Below the pieces are notes generated by a model. That model made no database searches and was not told the DNA's origin. It saw nothing but the letters and a program-made list of their open reading frames with translations. Shown piece by piece: positions 17,993-26,917 of a stretch of 64,000 nt of DNA. Source of the DNA: JAFDZW01 sp964404255 (GTDB lineage: Bacteria; Bacteroidota; Ignavibacteria; Palsa-1295); contig CAYOJJ010000004.1 of NCBI GenBank assembly GCA_964404255.1, forward strand, positions 143,982 through 207,981, in the 5' to 3' direction. The translations under genes and the position numbers were made by a program. Position 1 is the first letter of the stretch, and each line of letters begins with the position of its first letter.

Positions 17993-18841
17993 CTACTCAT
18001 GAATGAGTTTTACGGTTCTGGTTTCGCCAAAACCATTGCTTAAACGGACATAGAGCACCCCTTTGGGCAGATCACGGCCATCAATTTGAATCAAGTGGCG
18101 ACCTGCCTGATATGAACTACCCTTTCCATTTCCATACACCTGGTGCCCAAGTTCATCAAAAATAGATAGAGTGATATAACTTGATCGATTTAAAGTAAAA
18201 TCAAGTTGGGTTTGATCTACAAACGGATTTGCTGATGATCCCGCCGAAGCAAAATAAGCAGATGAGAGTGATTGCCTTTTTTCTACTTTAGATGTATGCA
18301 GTAAAAAGCCCAAATCCAACGAATCTAAAGACGGTAAATGAGTTGGGTCAAGGCCATGCTGATAAGCCGAAAGACTATCCTTTGTAAATTCTTTATCTAA
18401 CCCCGGGGAATAGCAATTACTATCATGACGGATATAATCTAAAACGGCAAGACCTGCCAAAGTTGCTGGATATTTTCCATACTGGTATGTCCCCGCAATC
18501 GATCCAAGGCATGCACAAAAATAAGCAGGATTTGTAGTGTTAAGATAGAACACAGAAATTAGCCATTGACGGTATTGAATAAATCTCAAGGTGTCTTTAG
18601 TGGCATATAAACTTACAGCACCATCGATAGCATTAAACACATCCCAAGAGTCATCATCAGTAGCGGCGCATTTTTCTATATATAATCGTAACGTATCATA
18701 CTGTTGTTTTGCAACATCCGGATCATTTTGTGGATCAATATTGCGCCAACTTCTTAAATGGGCGCAGGTGTCAATCCATTGACCAAAAGCCGGACTTATA
18801 TGCACGAGTATAAGGAGAAAAAGAACGATGGTTACTTTCAT
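17993..18841 (-). CDS. T9SS-sorted secreted protein, unknown function
   Basis: A 282-residue protein. I start it at the ATG at 18841, which gives a signal peptide (MKVTIVLFLLILVHISPAFG); a frame start at 18910 would add 23 unlikely residues. The N-terminal half is helical and Tyr/Cys-rich with no recognised domain. The last ~75 residues form a type-A T9SS sorting domain (TLNRSSYITLSIFDELGHQVY ... LPKGVLYVRLSNGFGETRTV). Base composition looks AT-richer than adjacent core genes. It should be exported to the surface by T9SS. Confidence 0.8.
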   Translation of the reverse strand: MKVTIVLFLLILVHISPAFGQWIDTCAHLRSWRNIDPQNDPDVAKQQYDTLRLYIEKCAATDDDSWDVFNAIDGAVSLYATKDTLRFIQYRQWLISVFYLNTTNPAYFCACLGSIAGTYQYGKYPATLAGLAVLDYIRHDSNCYSPGLDKEFTKDSLSAYQHGLDPTHLPSLDSLDLGFLLHTSKVEKRQSLSSAYFASAGSSANPFVDQTQLDFTLNRSSYITLSIFDELGHQVYGNGKGSSYQAGRHLIQIDGRDLPKGVLYVRLSNGFGETRTVKLIHE

Positions 18842-18961
18842 TCTCAAAGAACCCCTATGCTCTGTTAAGGTTGCGATTTGCCGGTATTCTAACAGAGCAA
18901 TAAATAGCATAAAAAATCAATAAAATATCGAACTTTTTGAACGATCGGAAGGTTTTAAGCG

Positions 18962-18984
18962 GCTCTCTAAAAAGCGAAGAGAGC
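18962..18984 (+). promoter_or_regulatory. Hairpin in the rplJ 5' leader
   Basis: GCTCTC/GAGAGC stem (18962-18967 with 18979-18984) with an 11-nt loop, about 28 nt before the rplJ start. L10 leaders that bind the L10-L12 complex for autoregulation sit in this place, so it is a candidate. The kink-turn motif itself is not clear to me. Confidence 0.4.
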
Positions 18985-19011
18985 ACTACTAACTAAGTTA
19001 TTCTAACGCCG

Positions 19012-19548
19012 ATGACCCGCGAAGAAAAAGCACAAGCGATAGCCGAACTCCAGGAGATTCTCCAGGATGCAACCAGCGTTTATTTCACTGATTATAAGGG
19101 ACTTACCGTCTCCCAGGCTACCGAACTCCGTAATGAATTCCGTAAAGCGGGCGTCCAGTACAAAGTAGCAAAGAACACGCTCATCCACCGCGCCCTCAGT
19201 GATAAAGGCATTTCCGGCGACCAGGTCGATGCATCGCTCACCGGCCAGACGGCTCTTGCCTTCGGTTTCGAAGATCCCGCTGCCCCGGCTCGTGTTCTCA
19301 AAGGTTTTGTCGAAAAGAACGAGCAGTTGAAATTTAAGCTCGCTTGGCTCGACGGTTCTATTTTCGATTCTAAGCAGCTTAATACGCTTGCTGCCCTTCC
19401 GACCAAGAAGGACCTTATGGCAAGCATCGTTGGCTCGATCGCCAGCCCGATCTCCGGTATCGTTGGCGTGCTCGGTGCCCTTCAGCGCGATCTCGTCTAT
19501 GTTATGGACGCTATCGAGAAGAAAAAAGGCGAAACGGCCGCTGCTTAA
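19012..19548 (+). CDS. rplJ: 50S ribosomal protein L10
   Basis: A 178-residue protein that anchors the L7/L12 stalk to the large subunit. The L10 signature appears as YFTDYKGLTVSQATELRNEF and VAKNTLIHRAL, and the C-terminal helix that binds L7/L12 follows. ATG start. It is followed by rplL after 69 bp. The usual neighbours rplK-rplA are 13 kb away on the other strand and no rpoB follows, so the canonical rplKAJL-rpoBC order is broken. Confidence 0.97.
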   Translation: MTREEKAQAIAELQEILQDATSVYFTDYKGLTVSQATELRNEFRKAGVQYKVAKNTLIHRALSDKGISGDQVDASLTGQTALAFGFEDPAAPARVLKGFVEKNEQLKFKLAWLDGSIFDSKQLNTLAALPTKKDLMASIVGSIASPISGIVGVLGALQRDLVYVMDAIEKKKGETAAA

Positions 19549-19617
19549 CAAATTTTACGCACTCAGTTAATCGCTTCACGTTAACTACTATCACGACTAA
19601 TTTACGAGGAGATAAGT

Positions 19618-20004
19618 ATGGCAGATATCAATGCAATCGTTGAAACAATCTCGAATCTAACGCTTGGCGAGGCAGCTGAGTTGAAAAAGGCGCTGGAAGA
19701 TAAGTTCGGCGTCACTGCAGCAGCACCGGTAATGATGGGAGGCATGATGCCTGCCGCTGGTGGTGCCGCTCCGGCAGCCGCTGCTGAAGAAAAGACCGAA
19801 TTTGACGTTGTTCTCGCCGATGGTGGCGCTCAGAAGATCAACGTTATCAAAGCCGTTCGCGAAGCGACCGGTCTTGGTCTTAAAGAGGCAAAGGATCTCG
19901 TTGACGGCGCTCCGAAGACCGTTAAAGAGGCAGTATCCAAAGCCGATGCAGAAGCTCTCAAGAAGAAACTTGAAGAAGCTGGCGCTAAAGTTGAACTCAA
20001 ATAA
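19618..20004 (+). CDS. rplL: 50S ribosomal protein L7/L12
   Basis: A 128-residue stalk protein with the N-terminal dimerisation helix (TISNLTLGEAAELKKAL), an Ala/Gly-rich hinge (AAGGAAPAAAAEEK), and the C-terminal factor-binding domain (INVIKAVREATGLGLKEAKD). A clear Shine-Dalgarno GAGGAG at 19606-19611 lies 6 nt before ATG, stronger than at most genes here, as expected for a protein made in several copies per ribosome. A strong terminator follows. Confidence 0.98.
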   Translation: MADINAIVETISNLTLGEAAELKKALEDKFGVTAAAPVMMGGMMPAAGGAAPAAAAEEKTEFDVVLADGGAQKINVIKAVREATGLGLKEAKDLVDGAPKTVKEAVSKADAEALKKKLEEAGAKVELK

Positions 20005-20023
20005 GAGCACTTCACTCTTATTC

Positions 20024-20056
20024 AAAACCCCGGGAGCTTCTACCCGGGGTTTTTTA
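20024..20056 (+). terminator. Terminator after rplL
   Basis: AAAACCCCGGG/CCCGGGGTTTT stem (20024-20034, 20043-20053) with an 8-nt loop followed by TTTTATTTT. Canonical and strong. Confidence 0.93.
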
Positions 20057-20143
20057 TTTTAAAGCAACAAACCTTCACTTCGACCGTAGGATACAGGTTG
20101 TATTCTAAACTTGATTAATCTGTCAATTCCCTATGGAAATCGG

Positions 20144-20170
20144 AACCCTACTATAGGGTTTTCTCTTTTC
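20144..20170 (+). promoter_or_regulatory. Terminator-like hairpin in the leader of the TldD-like gene
   Basis: AACCCTA/TAGGGTT stem (20144-20150 with 20154-20160), CTA loop, then TTCTCTTTTC. It lies 32 nt before the TldD-like start and after the rplL terminator, so it could be an attenuator. The stem is only 7 bp. Confidence 0.4.
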
Positions 20171-20192
20171 ATTGAGCTACAGTAACGATAGA

Positions 20193-21911
20193 ATGAAAAA
20201 ATACTTCCTTTGCGCCGTACTTGGCTTCTTAGCCGCTACTGCTTCCTTAGTTCGTTCTCAAACCGATAACATTCTTCCCATTCTCCGCGATGAACTTGGC
20301 AGAGAATTCTCTGTCCTTAAGCAGCAGCCGGTCGCTCCATATTTTATCAGCTATAATCTTGGCGACGATCAGAATGTAACGATCATGTCCAGCTTTGGCT
20401 CGCTTGTGCGCTGCGATTCCAACCGCAGCCGGGTATTGCTTATCGATCTTCGGGTCGGCGATTACCAACTCGATAATACGCACCAGATCAGGGCAAATGG
20501 TGGATTTTTTGGCGGCGGTGGTTTTGCTGCGGCAAATTCTCGACCGGCGCCGATCGAAAACAGTCCTGAAGCTTTAAAGCTTTCTCTTTGGCGCGAAACC
20601 GATGCTGCTTATAAATCGGCCAAAGAACGCCTCGAGCAGGTAAAAACCAATAAATCTATCAAAGTGGAAGAAGAAGATTCTTCCGGTGACTTTTCAAAGC
20701 CCGCCGGCCCCCCCGCCAAACTCTTCGAGCCGGCTGTTGAAATGTCCGATTATTTCAAGAATCGCTCTGCCTGGGAAGAAAAGCTTCGCACTTATTCGGC
20801 CGTATTTCGCGGCCAGCCGAACATCTATGAAGCGAAAGCCATACTAACAGCCAGTATTGTTCGCAAGTACTTTGTCTCAACCGAAGGAAGCGAGATGGCT
20901 TCGAATCAGATCTATGTTCGTCTGATGATCCAGGCAATGACAAAAGCAGACGATGGCATGGAGCTGCCGTTATACAAAAGCTACTTCGCTTTTAAGCCCG
21001 AAGATCTTCCTTCCGATGACAAGATACTTGCCGATGTACGCGATATGCTCTCGACCTTACAGCAAATGCGCACGGCTCCGATCGTCGATCCTTATACCGG
21101 CCCTGCCATTCTCTCCGGAGGTGCATCGGGCGTATTCTTCCATGAGATCTTCGGCCATCGTATCGAAGGACATCGCCAGAAGAATGTAAACGAAGGGCAG
21201 ACCTTTAAAAAGAAAGTTGGCCAGGAAATTTTGCCGACCTTCCTTTCCGTGTATTTCGACCCCAATCAAAAAACGCTCGATGGTGCTCAGTTAATGGGAT
21301 GCTATAGTTTTGATGATGAAGGTACAAAGGCAAGACGCGTAGATGTCGTCGATCATGGAATTTTCAAGAACTTTCTTATGGGCCGCTCCCCCATCGATGG
21401 TTTCCCGGTTTCGAACGGACATGGTAGATCATCTCCGGGTAAACGTCCGGTCGCAAGACAATCCAATCTTATAGTTACTGCCTCGCAAAGCGTCTCTGAA
21501 GATTCATTACGTTCGCTGCTCATTACCGAATGCAAAAAAGCAGGCAAGCCATACGGTTTGCGCTTCCAGCAGGTAGAAGGTGGCTTTACACTTACCGGCC
21601 GTACAATTCCAAATTCCTTCAACGTGCTGCCAATCCTCGTCTATCGCGTCTATGCCGATGGCAGACCGGATGAGTTGGTTCGAGGTGTCGATCTCATCGG
21701 TACTCCGCTTGCAACCTTCGAGCGTATCATTGCGGCTTCCAATAAAGAAGAAACCTTCAATGGAGTCTGCGGTGCCGAATCCGGCTGGGTGCCGGTAAGC
21801 GCCTCCTCGCCGAGTTTACTCGTGCGAGAGATCGAAGTACAAAAGAAAGATAAATCCCAGGAGCGCCTGCCGATCTTAACAGCGCCCGATGCTATCTCCA
21901 AGATCAATTAA
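20193..21911 (+). CDS. Exported TldD-like metalloprotease, catalytic type
   Basis: A 572-residue protein. I start it at the ATG at 20193 (MKKYFLCAVLGFLAATASL), which gives a signal peptide; the TTG upstream adds seven residues. The TldD signature HEIFGH (His317, Glu318, His322) lies in GVFFHEIFGHRIEGHRQ and fits the metal site of the TldD/PmbA family. E. coli TldD/TldE is cytoplasmic, acting on unfolded peptides such as microcin precursors and CcdA. Here the signal peptide puts the enzyme outside the cytoplasm. It is followed after 10 bp by a TldE-like partner, so the two probably form the usual heterodimer. Confidence 0.9.
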   Translation: MKKYFLCAVLGFLAATASLVRSQTDNILPILRDELGREFSVLKQQPVAPYFISYNLGDDQNVTIMSSFGSLVRCDSNRSRVLLIDLRVGDYQLDNTHQIRANGGFFGGGGFAAANSRPAPIENSPEALKLSLWRETDAAYKSAKERLEQVKTNKSIKVEEEDSSGDFSKPAGPPAKLFEPAVEMSDYFKNRSAWEEKLRTYSAVFRGQPNIYEAKAILTASIVRKYFVSTEGSEMASNQIYVRLMIQAMTKADDGMELPLYKSYFAFKPEDLPSDDKILADVRDMLSTLQQMRTAPIVDPYTGPAILSGGASGVFFHEIFGHRIEGHRQKNVNEGQTFKKKVGQEILPTFLSVYFDPNQKTLDGAQLMGCYSFDDEGTKARRVDVVDHGIFKNFLMGRSPIDGFPVSNGHGRSSPGKRPVARQSNLIVTASQSVSEDSLRSLLITECKKAGKPYGLRFQQVEGGFTLTGRTIPNSFNVLPILVYRVYADGRPDELVRGVDLIGTPLATFERIIAASNKEETFNGVCGAESGWVPVSASSPSLLVREIEVQKKDKSQERLPILTAPDAISKIN

Positions 21912-21921
21912 TCCTACGACC

Positions 21922-23700
21922 ATGCGCAAGAATTTTTTAATTATCGTTCTTTTAAGCATCGCGCCCTGCCTTTCTTATGCTCAATTAAGCGATAAGGCAG
22001 TAACTACGATCGAGAAAGCAATGCGCGATGAGCTCGATCGCTCGAAAAGCCAGTTGCACTTAAGCGGCCTTATCGATCCGTTTTACATTTCTTATTCTGC
22101 CGCCGATAACCAACGCATTGATGTAGCCGCCTCGTTTGGGGCGATTACCCGCTCTTCCGAGACTCATACCCGAGCGCTGAATCTCCGGCTTCTCATCAAC
22201 AATTATCAGTTCAACGATGAGAATTTTACCGATGGTTCGAGCATCTTCGGCGGAGGCCCCTCGATCGATATGAATCTGCCGCTCGATGAAGATTATAATA
22301 ATGTGCGCCGGGCGTTTTGGCTGGCAACTGACAATCTTTTCAAAGATGCCAACGAAACGTTCACAAAGAAGAAAGCCGCCCTCGAACGCAAGCAGCTTCC
22401 GGAAGAAGATAGAAATCTTGCCGATTTTTCCCAGGCCCCGGGCATTGAGATCATTCAACCGCCTATCCCCTATTCTGCAAACAAAACAAAGCAGGAAGAA
22501 CTGGTAAAACAGCTATCGGCTATCTTCCTTAAGTATAAGCAGATCCAAAATTGTACCGCCAGTCTTTCGTATGTGAATGCCTATCGTTTGCAGATCAGTA
22601 CGGAAAATTCGCATACTCGCACCCCTTATACTGAATGTACTCTGACCGTACAGGCAACAGCACAAGCCCAGGATGATGGCGAGCCGCTTTCGCTTGCCTT
22701 CACCATATCCGAAGCTTCCCCGAACGATCTTCCGCCAATATCTGAATTAACCTCGCGCACTGAAAAGCTTGCAACCGATCTTGTGGCACTTGCGCAAGCA
22801 TCCAAATATAATGACAAGGAGTATTCAGGCCCGGTACTTTTCGAAGCTTCTGCAGCCAGCGATTTTATTTCCGAGCAGATCGTAGCAAAATTTTCTGCCA
22901 AGCGTGACGACCCATTGGGCGGTGGAGATATCTTCTTCTCAGGCGGTGCAAAAGGCGGCAATTTCCAAAAGAAATTAGAGACCCGAATTCTTCCCGCCTC
23001 GGTAAATGTGATCGATAACCCGATGTCTCAGGATAAAACCTTGGGACATCCATTAATGGGCGCTTATGCCGTCGACGAAGAAGGTGTTGCCCCGAAACGA
23101 CTTCAATTAGTCAAAGATGGCATTCTGAAGACCTTATATATGTCCAGAACGCCAACCAAGGAAGTAAAAGAACCGAATGGTCATTCCCGCCCGACTATCG
23201 GCGGCGGCGGTATGGCCGTTGGCGCTGGCATTGTCACCTTTACCGATGCAAAAGCTAAACCTACGGCCGATCTTAAGAAAGAATTGCTGAAGATCGCAAA
23301 AGAAGATGGGTACGATTATGCATTAGTGGTTCGTTCGACTCAGCAAGGGATGCTGAATTTTTCAGAAGGACTTTCAAGTGTCAGCGATCTTGTCGAAGGC
23401 TCAAAGGCAATGCAGCCGGCACTTGTCTATAAAGTATATGCAAACGGCAAAGAAGAGTTGGTTCGTGGCCTGGAGATAAACTTCCCCACTACCCGCGACT
23501 TGAAAGAATTGCAGTTCTCGAAAGAATCAGCAACTCGTAATATCCAAATGGCGGCAGGTGCAGGAGCAGGATTATTTGGTTTTGCCAATAAAGTACCAGC
23601 TACCCTTATCGGCCCGACTACGATCTTAGTACCAGAGCTCGAAGCCCGCAAAAAACAGGCCTCTGCTTATCCGATCAAGCCGATCGTCGAACGTCCTTAA
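21922..23700 (+). CDS. Exported TldE/PmbA-like partner lacking the zinc motif
   Basis: A 592-residue protein starting at ATG 21922, with a signal peptide (MRKNFLIIVLLSIAPCLSYAQ). It aligns in layout with the preceding TldD-like protein: an N-terminal domain, the GNFQKK...ILPASVNVIDNP segment matching the partner's QTFKKK...ILPTFLSVYFDP segment, and the LVRGLEI C-terminal region. Where the partner has HEIFGH, this one reads AASDFISEQIV and has no metal ligands. Inactive partners are also the rule for TldE of the E. coli heterodimer. It ends by overlapping the convergent pgeF gene by 4 nt. Confidence 0.87.
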   Translation: MRKNFLIIVLLSIAPCLSYAQLSDKAVTTIEKAMRDELDRSKSQLHLSGLIDPFYISYSAADNQRIDVAASFGAITRSSETHTRALNLRLLINNYQFNDENFTDGSSIFGGGPSIDMNLPLDEDYNNVRRAFWLATDNLFKDANETFTKKKAALERKQLPEEDRNLADFSQAPGIEIIQPPIPYSANKTKQEELVKQLSAIFLKYKQIQNCTASLSYVNAYRLQISTENSHTRTPYTECTLTVQATAQAQDDGEPLSLAFTISEASPNDLPPISELTSRTEKLATDLVALAQASKYNDKEYSGPVLFEASAASDFISEQIVAKFSAKRDDPLGGGDIFFSGGAKGGNFQKKLETRILPASVNVIDNPMSQDKTLGHPLMGAYAVDEEGVAPKRLQLVKDGILKTLYMSRTPTKEVKEPNGHSRPTIGGGGMAVGAGIVTFTDAKAKPTADLKKELLKIAKEDGYDYALVVRSTQQGMLNFSEGLSSVSDLVEGSKAMQPALVYKVYANGKEELVRGLEINFPTTRDLKELQFSKESATRNIQMAAGAGAGLFGFANKVPATLIGPTTILVPELEARKKQASAYPIKPIVERP

Positions 23701-24437
23701 AGAGACTTTCGGCCTATCAGGGCAAACATCCTGCCGGATTGTTTGCCATCGCGGCGGTAGGAATGTAAATTAAAATCGGTAATAGTGCAGCGCGCGTTGA
23801 TCTCAATTTGCTCCAGCGGCACCCCTCCGATAAGTAACTGATCCCGGTTAGCTTTTTTTATATCGAGCAGGCATTTCCCCGTTGGCAATTCCTGGTAATA
23901 GTCCTTCTCGAACATCGTTGCCACTTCAGAACCTACTTCATAATTAGCTCCGGAGGCCGAAGCACCAATAAAGGCATAGATACGCTCCGGCTTTGCACCG
24001 AGAGCAGTCATGGCACGGACAGTGTTGATCGTTACTAATTGCTCTGTCCCCCGCCAGCCGGCATGAGCGGCACCGATCACTTTGGCGATCGGATCATACA
24101 TCAGGACCGGCGTACAATCGGCGACACTTATCACCAGAAAAATATTCTCCTGCGTTGAGACCAATGCATCGGAAGCATCGATCATCGAGCATGAAGTATC
24201 CTCAATAACCGTAACCGTGCCGCTATGCACCTGATTCTGATACACCAGGTGCGCCGCTTCAGGGAGTGCGATAGCACTATAAAACCGGCGGCGGTTTTCT
24301 TCTACGTTAGAGATTTCATCCCCTACATGGCTTGATAAATTCAACCCATAGGGATATGGAGAGACACCACCCTCGCGCGTGCTTTGTACTGCTATGACCT
24401 CAGGAAATCTCTTAAAGATCTCCGGAATGATGACCAT
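23697..24437 (-). CDS. pgeF: PgeF (laccase-domain) purine nucleoside phosphorylase/peptidoglycan editing factor
   Basis: A 246-residue cytoplasmic protein of the YfiH/PgeF family. The conserved zinc-site elements are present: a histidine in VYQNQVHSG, a cysteine in SVADCTPVLMYDP, and a histidine in AAHAGWRGT. The closing LHSYRRDGKQSGRMFALI is also typical. Known members hydrolyse or phosphorolyse purine nucleosides and, in E. coli, help keep L-Ser out of the peptidoglycan stem. It is the last gene of the pyrH-frr-pgeF run, 19 bp after frr. Confidence 0.93.
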   Translation of the reverse strand: MVIIPEIFKRFPEVIAVQSTREGGVSPYPYGLNLSSHVGDEISNVEENRRRFYSAIALPEAAHLVYQNQVHSGTVTVIEDTSCSMIDASDALVSTQENIFLVISVADCTPVLMYDPIAKVIGAAHAGWRGTEQLVTINTVRAMTALGAKPERIYAFIGASASGANYEVGSEVATMFEKDYYQELPTGKCLLDIKKANRDQLLIGGVPLEQIEINARCTITDFNLHSYRRDGKQSGRMFALIGRKSL

Positions 24438-24456
24438 GAAATACTTTCAAGGCAGA

Positions 24457-25020
24457 TTATACTGCCATTACTTCTTTTTCTTTTGAAGCGATCAACGCAT
24501 CGATATCCTTTACTTTACCATCGGTCTTTTTCTGGACATCGTCTTCGCCCCGTTTTCTATCGTCTTCGGAGAAATGTTGATCTTTCTCGGACTTTTTCAA
24601 ATTTTCCATGGCATCGCGACGGACATTTCTGATCGCGACCTTTGCTTCTTCGCCAAGTTTCTTTACCAGCTTCACGATCTCTTTACGACGTTCTTCGGTA
24701 AGCGGCGGCATCGGCACACGAATAGTGGTACCATCATTAGCAGGAGTTAGGCCAAGATTAGCGGCGAGAATAGCTTTTTCAATTGCACCGATCAAGCCCT
24801 TATCCCAGGCCTGGATGGCGATAGTATGCGCATCGGGTACGGTGAGGTTCGAGACCTGGTTCAAGGGTGTTGGTGAGCCATAAGCATCTACCCGTACCGT
24901 ATCGAGCAAGGCTGTGGAAGCGCGTCCAGTACGGATCTTCGAAAGCTCATGGGTAAAGCTTTCGACTGCTTTGCCCATTCTATGATCGCAATCGGCGATT
25001 ATTTCTTTAATACTCGTCAT
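24457..25020 (-). CDS. frr: Ribosome recycling factor
   Basis: A 187-residue protein that splits post-termination ribosomes with EF-G. The RRF hallmarks are visible: SKIRTGRASTALLD near the start, the MPPLTEERRKEIVKLVKK core, and VRRDAMENLKK. It lies 27 bp after pyrH and 19 bp before pgeF. Confidence 0.98.
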   Translation of the reverse strand: MTSIKEIIADCDHRMGKAVESFTHELSKIRTGRASTALLDTVRVDAYGSPTPLNQVSNLTVPDAHTIAIQAWDKGLIGAIEKAILAANLGLTPANDGTTIRVPMPPLTEERRKEIVKLVKKLGEEAKVAIRNVRRDAMENLKKSEKDQHFSEDDRKRGEDDVQKKTDGKVKDIDALIASKEKEVMAV

Positions 25021-25047
25021 TGGGATATCAAATTAAAAATTCAGAAA

Positions 25048-25767
25048 TTACATAACAACTTTTGAGCCTACTCCGTCCTCGGTAAGAACGCGAAGCAGAT
25101 TGCCTTTTTCATTCATGTTAAACACGACGATCGGCAATTTATTTTCCTGGCACAAGGTAATAGCGGTAAGATCCATAACCCGAAGACCTTTTTGCAGCAT
25201 CTCCGCATAGGTGATCTGCGGGATATATAATGCGTTGGGGTTCTTCTCGGGGTCAGAGTCATAAATACCATTTACCCGGGTACCTTTAAAGACGGCATCG
25301 GCATCGATCTCCGAAGCCCGGAGCGCCGAAGCAGTATCGGTCGTGAAGTAAGGGTTACCGGTACCGGCGCCAAAAATTACAATACGGCCTTTTTCCAAAT
25401 GCCTGATCGCACGGCGGCGAATAAAGGGTTCGGCGATCTGCGTCATTGGGATCGCAGAAATCAGACGCGTATATACCCCTTTGGCTTCGAGGGCATTCTG
25501 CAAGGCAAGAGAATTGATCATTGTAGCCAGCATTCCCATATAGTCGCCCTGGACTTTCTGCACCCCATCGACGCTATCCTCTACCCCACGGTAGATATTT
25601 CCTCCACCGACAACAACGGCAATCTGCACCCCTAATTTATGGGCAGCGACGATCTCGTCGGCAAATTGGTTAATGACAGCCGAATCGATGCCGAACTCGC
25701 GTTCGCCGAGCAACGATTCACCGGATAACTTCAAAAGTATGCGTTTGTACTTGGGCGTTTCTGGCAT
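25048..25767 (-). CDS. pyrH: UMP kinase
   Basis: A 239-residue hexameric kinase that converts UMP to UDP. The start KYKRILLKLSGESLLGE, VVVGGGNIYRG and the downstream GTGNPYFTTDTASALRASEI are diagnostic. In most bacteria it follows tsf directly; here a plus-strand gene of about 1 kb lies between, so pyrH-frr-pgeF must have their own promoter in the 68 bp at 25768-25835. Confidence 0.97.
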   Translation of the reverse strand: MPETPKYKRILLKLSGESLLGEREFGIDSAVINQFADEIVAAHKLGVQIAVVVGGGNIYRGVEDSVDGVQKVQGDYMGMLATMINSLALQNALEAKGVYTRLISAIPMTQIAEPFIRRRAIRHLEKGRIVIFGAGTGNPYFTTDTASALRASEIDADAVFKGTRVNGIYDSDPEKNPNALYIPQITYAEMLQKGLRVMDLTAITLCQENKLPIVVFNMNEKGNLLRVLTEDGVGSKVVM

Positions 25768-25835
25768 GAATCAGATAACAAAAACTTCGGTGATTACGAC
25801 ACAAAATATATTCAAAAATACGTTTTATTTTTTTT

Positions 25836-26867
25836 ATGAACCCGAAGCTTGAATTTCTATCCTATGAGCAGGCCCATAGTTGCCCGGACGATACCCTTAT
25901 TGTCTGCGATTGCTACTACCCAAGAGGCTTAAATCTTACTCATTTATATAGCGAGCGAGTCCCACAAGAATACCGCTCCAATACCAGCACCGAGACAGTG
26001 CTAAAATGGCTGGCCGAGCCCAATGAAGATAAGCCGGGTGCCGAGGCAACGAAAGTCACCTGTAACCATTGGGATATCGATGGCTTTTTAGCTGTCTGGG
26101 CTGCCTGCAATCCTAATGAGGCACTAAAAAACACAGCTTTGCTTATTGCAGCCGCTACGCTTGGGGATTTCCGGGAATTCGATCACACCGATCCTATGGG
26201 CCTTGAAGCCCTTAAAATTTGCTGTCTGCTTAATGCCGTAGAGGCAAAAGAATTTTGCCTCCCCTTTGGCGATCTTGAAGATGCTACAATCGAATATCAG
26301 GTTGCCGTACAAAAATTCACCTACTTCTTACAGCACTTTAACTCCTGGCTGGATAACCTTGAAAGTTATGAGGATCTATGGATAGAAGAATATCGAAAAG
26401 TTCTTCATGACATTCGAGCCATTGAGCAAGGAGCAGTGCATATCACTGAATATACCGATCCGGGAATTAGTGTTGTCACGAGCGATATTCCCCTTCACTA
26501 CTATGCTATTTTCTCTCATGTGAAAGGAGGGGCGGTTCTGACAGAGCTTGCCGAACCCCACTATATTGAGTTTGAATACCGCTATGAGACTGCTGTTGGT
26601 AAACTTAATAAATCGGTACTAAAAAGGTTGGATCTCTCGGCAGTAGCCGAATCCTTAACTTCACTTGAAAAGACTGAAAGAGTAGAATGGGTATTCGATA
26701 ATATTCATGAGGGCGGGACAATGCTTCGCCCGCAATATATTGACACACCTTTGAGTCATGAAGACCGCTACCAAAGCCTAAGCTATCGGGAGGCACAGGG
26801 GTTACTATGCACTACTTCTCTGAAGCAAGATATTATTCTAAAAAAAATTCTCGATCTCTTTGCATAA
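25836..26867 (+). CDS. Hypothetical protein, possibly DUF6687-like, lying between tsf and pyrH
   Basis: A 343-residue protein without signal peptide, so cytoplasmic. I do not recognise a catalytic motif with confidence. A striking stretch is VTCNHWDIDGFLAVWAA (residues ~76-92), whose His-x-Asp-x-Asp pattern is reminiscent of metal-binding DHH-type sequences but is not proof of one. Another conserved-looking segment is WVFDNIHEGGTMLRPQ. From memory it may belong to DUF6687; this is weak. It runs opposite to the tsf and pyrH genes on either side, with bidirectional terminators at its 3' end. Confidence 0.6.
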   Translation: MNPKLEFLSYEQAHSCPDDTLIVCDCYYPRGLNLTHLYSERVPQEYRSNTSTETVLKWLAEPNEDKPGAEATKVTCNHWDIDGFLAVWAACNPNEALKNTALLIAAATLGDFREFDHTDPMGLEALKICCLLNAVEAKEFCLPFGDLEDATIEYQVAVQKFTYFLQHFNSWLDNLESYEDLWIEEYRKVLHDIRAIEQGAVHITEYTDPGISVVTSDIPLHYYAIFSHVKGGAVLTELAEPHYIEFEYRYETAVGKLNKSVLKRLDLSAVAESLTSLEKTERVEWVFDNIHEGGTMLRPQYIDTPLSHEDRYQSLSYREAQGLLCTTSLKQDIILKKILDLFA

Positions 26868-26899
26868 AAAAAGCATGGGTAAGATACCCATGCTTTTTA
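26866..26899. terminator. Bidirectional terminator between the inserted gene and tsf
   Basis: AAAAAGCATGGGTA/TACCCATGCTTTTT stem (26868-26881 with 26885-26898) with a 3-nt loop. T-runs exist on both strands, so it stops both the plus-strand unknown gene and the minus-strand tsf. Confidence 0.9.
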
Positions 26900-26917
26900 A
26901 TTTCAGTCTATTAGAAA

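Noticed and set aside
19003..19551. 182-codon frame on the minus strand
   Set aside because: Fully antisense to rplJ and without recognisable domain.
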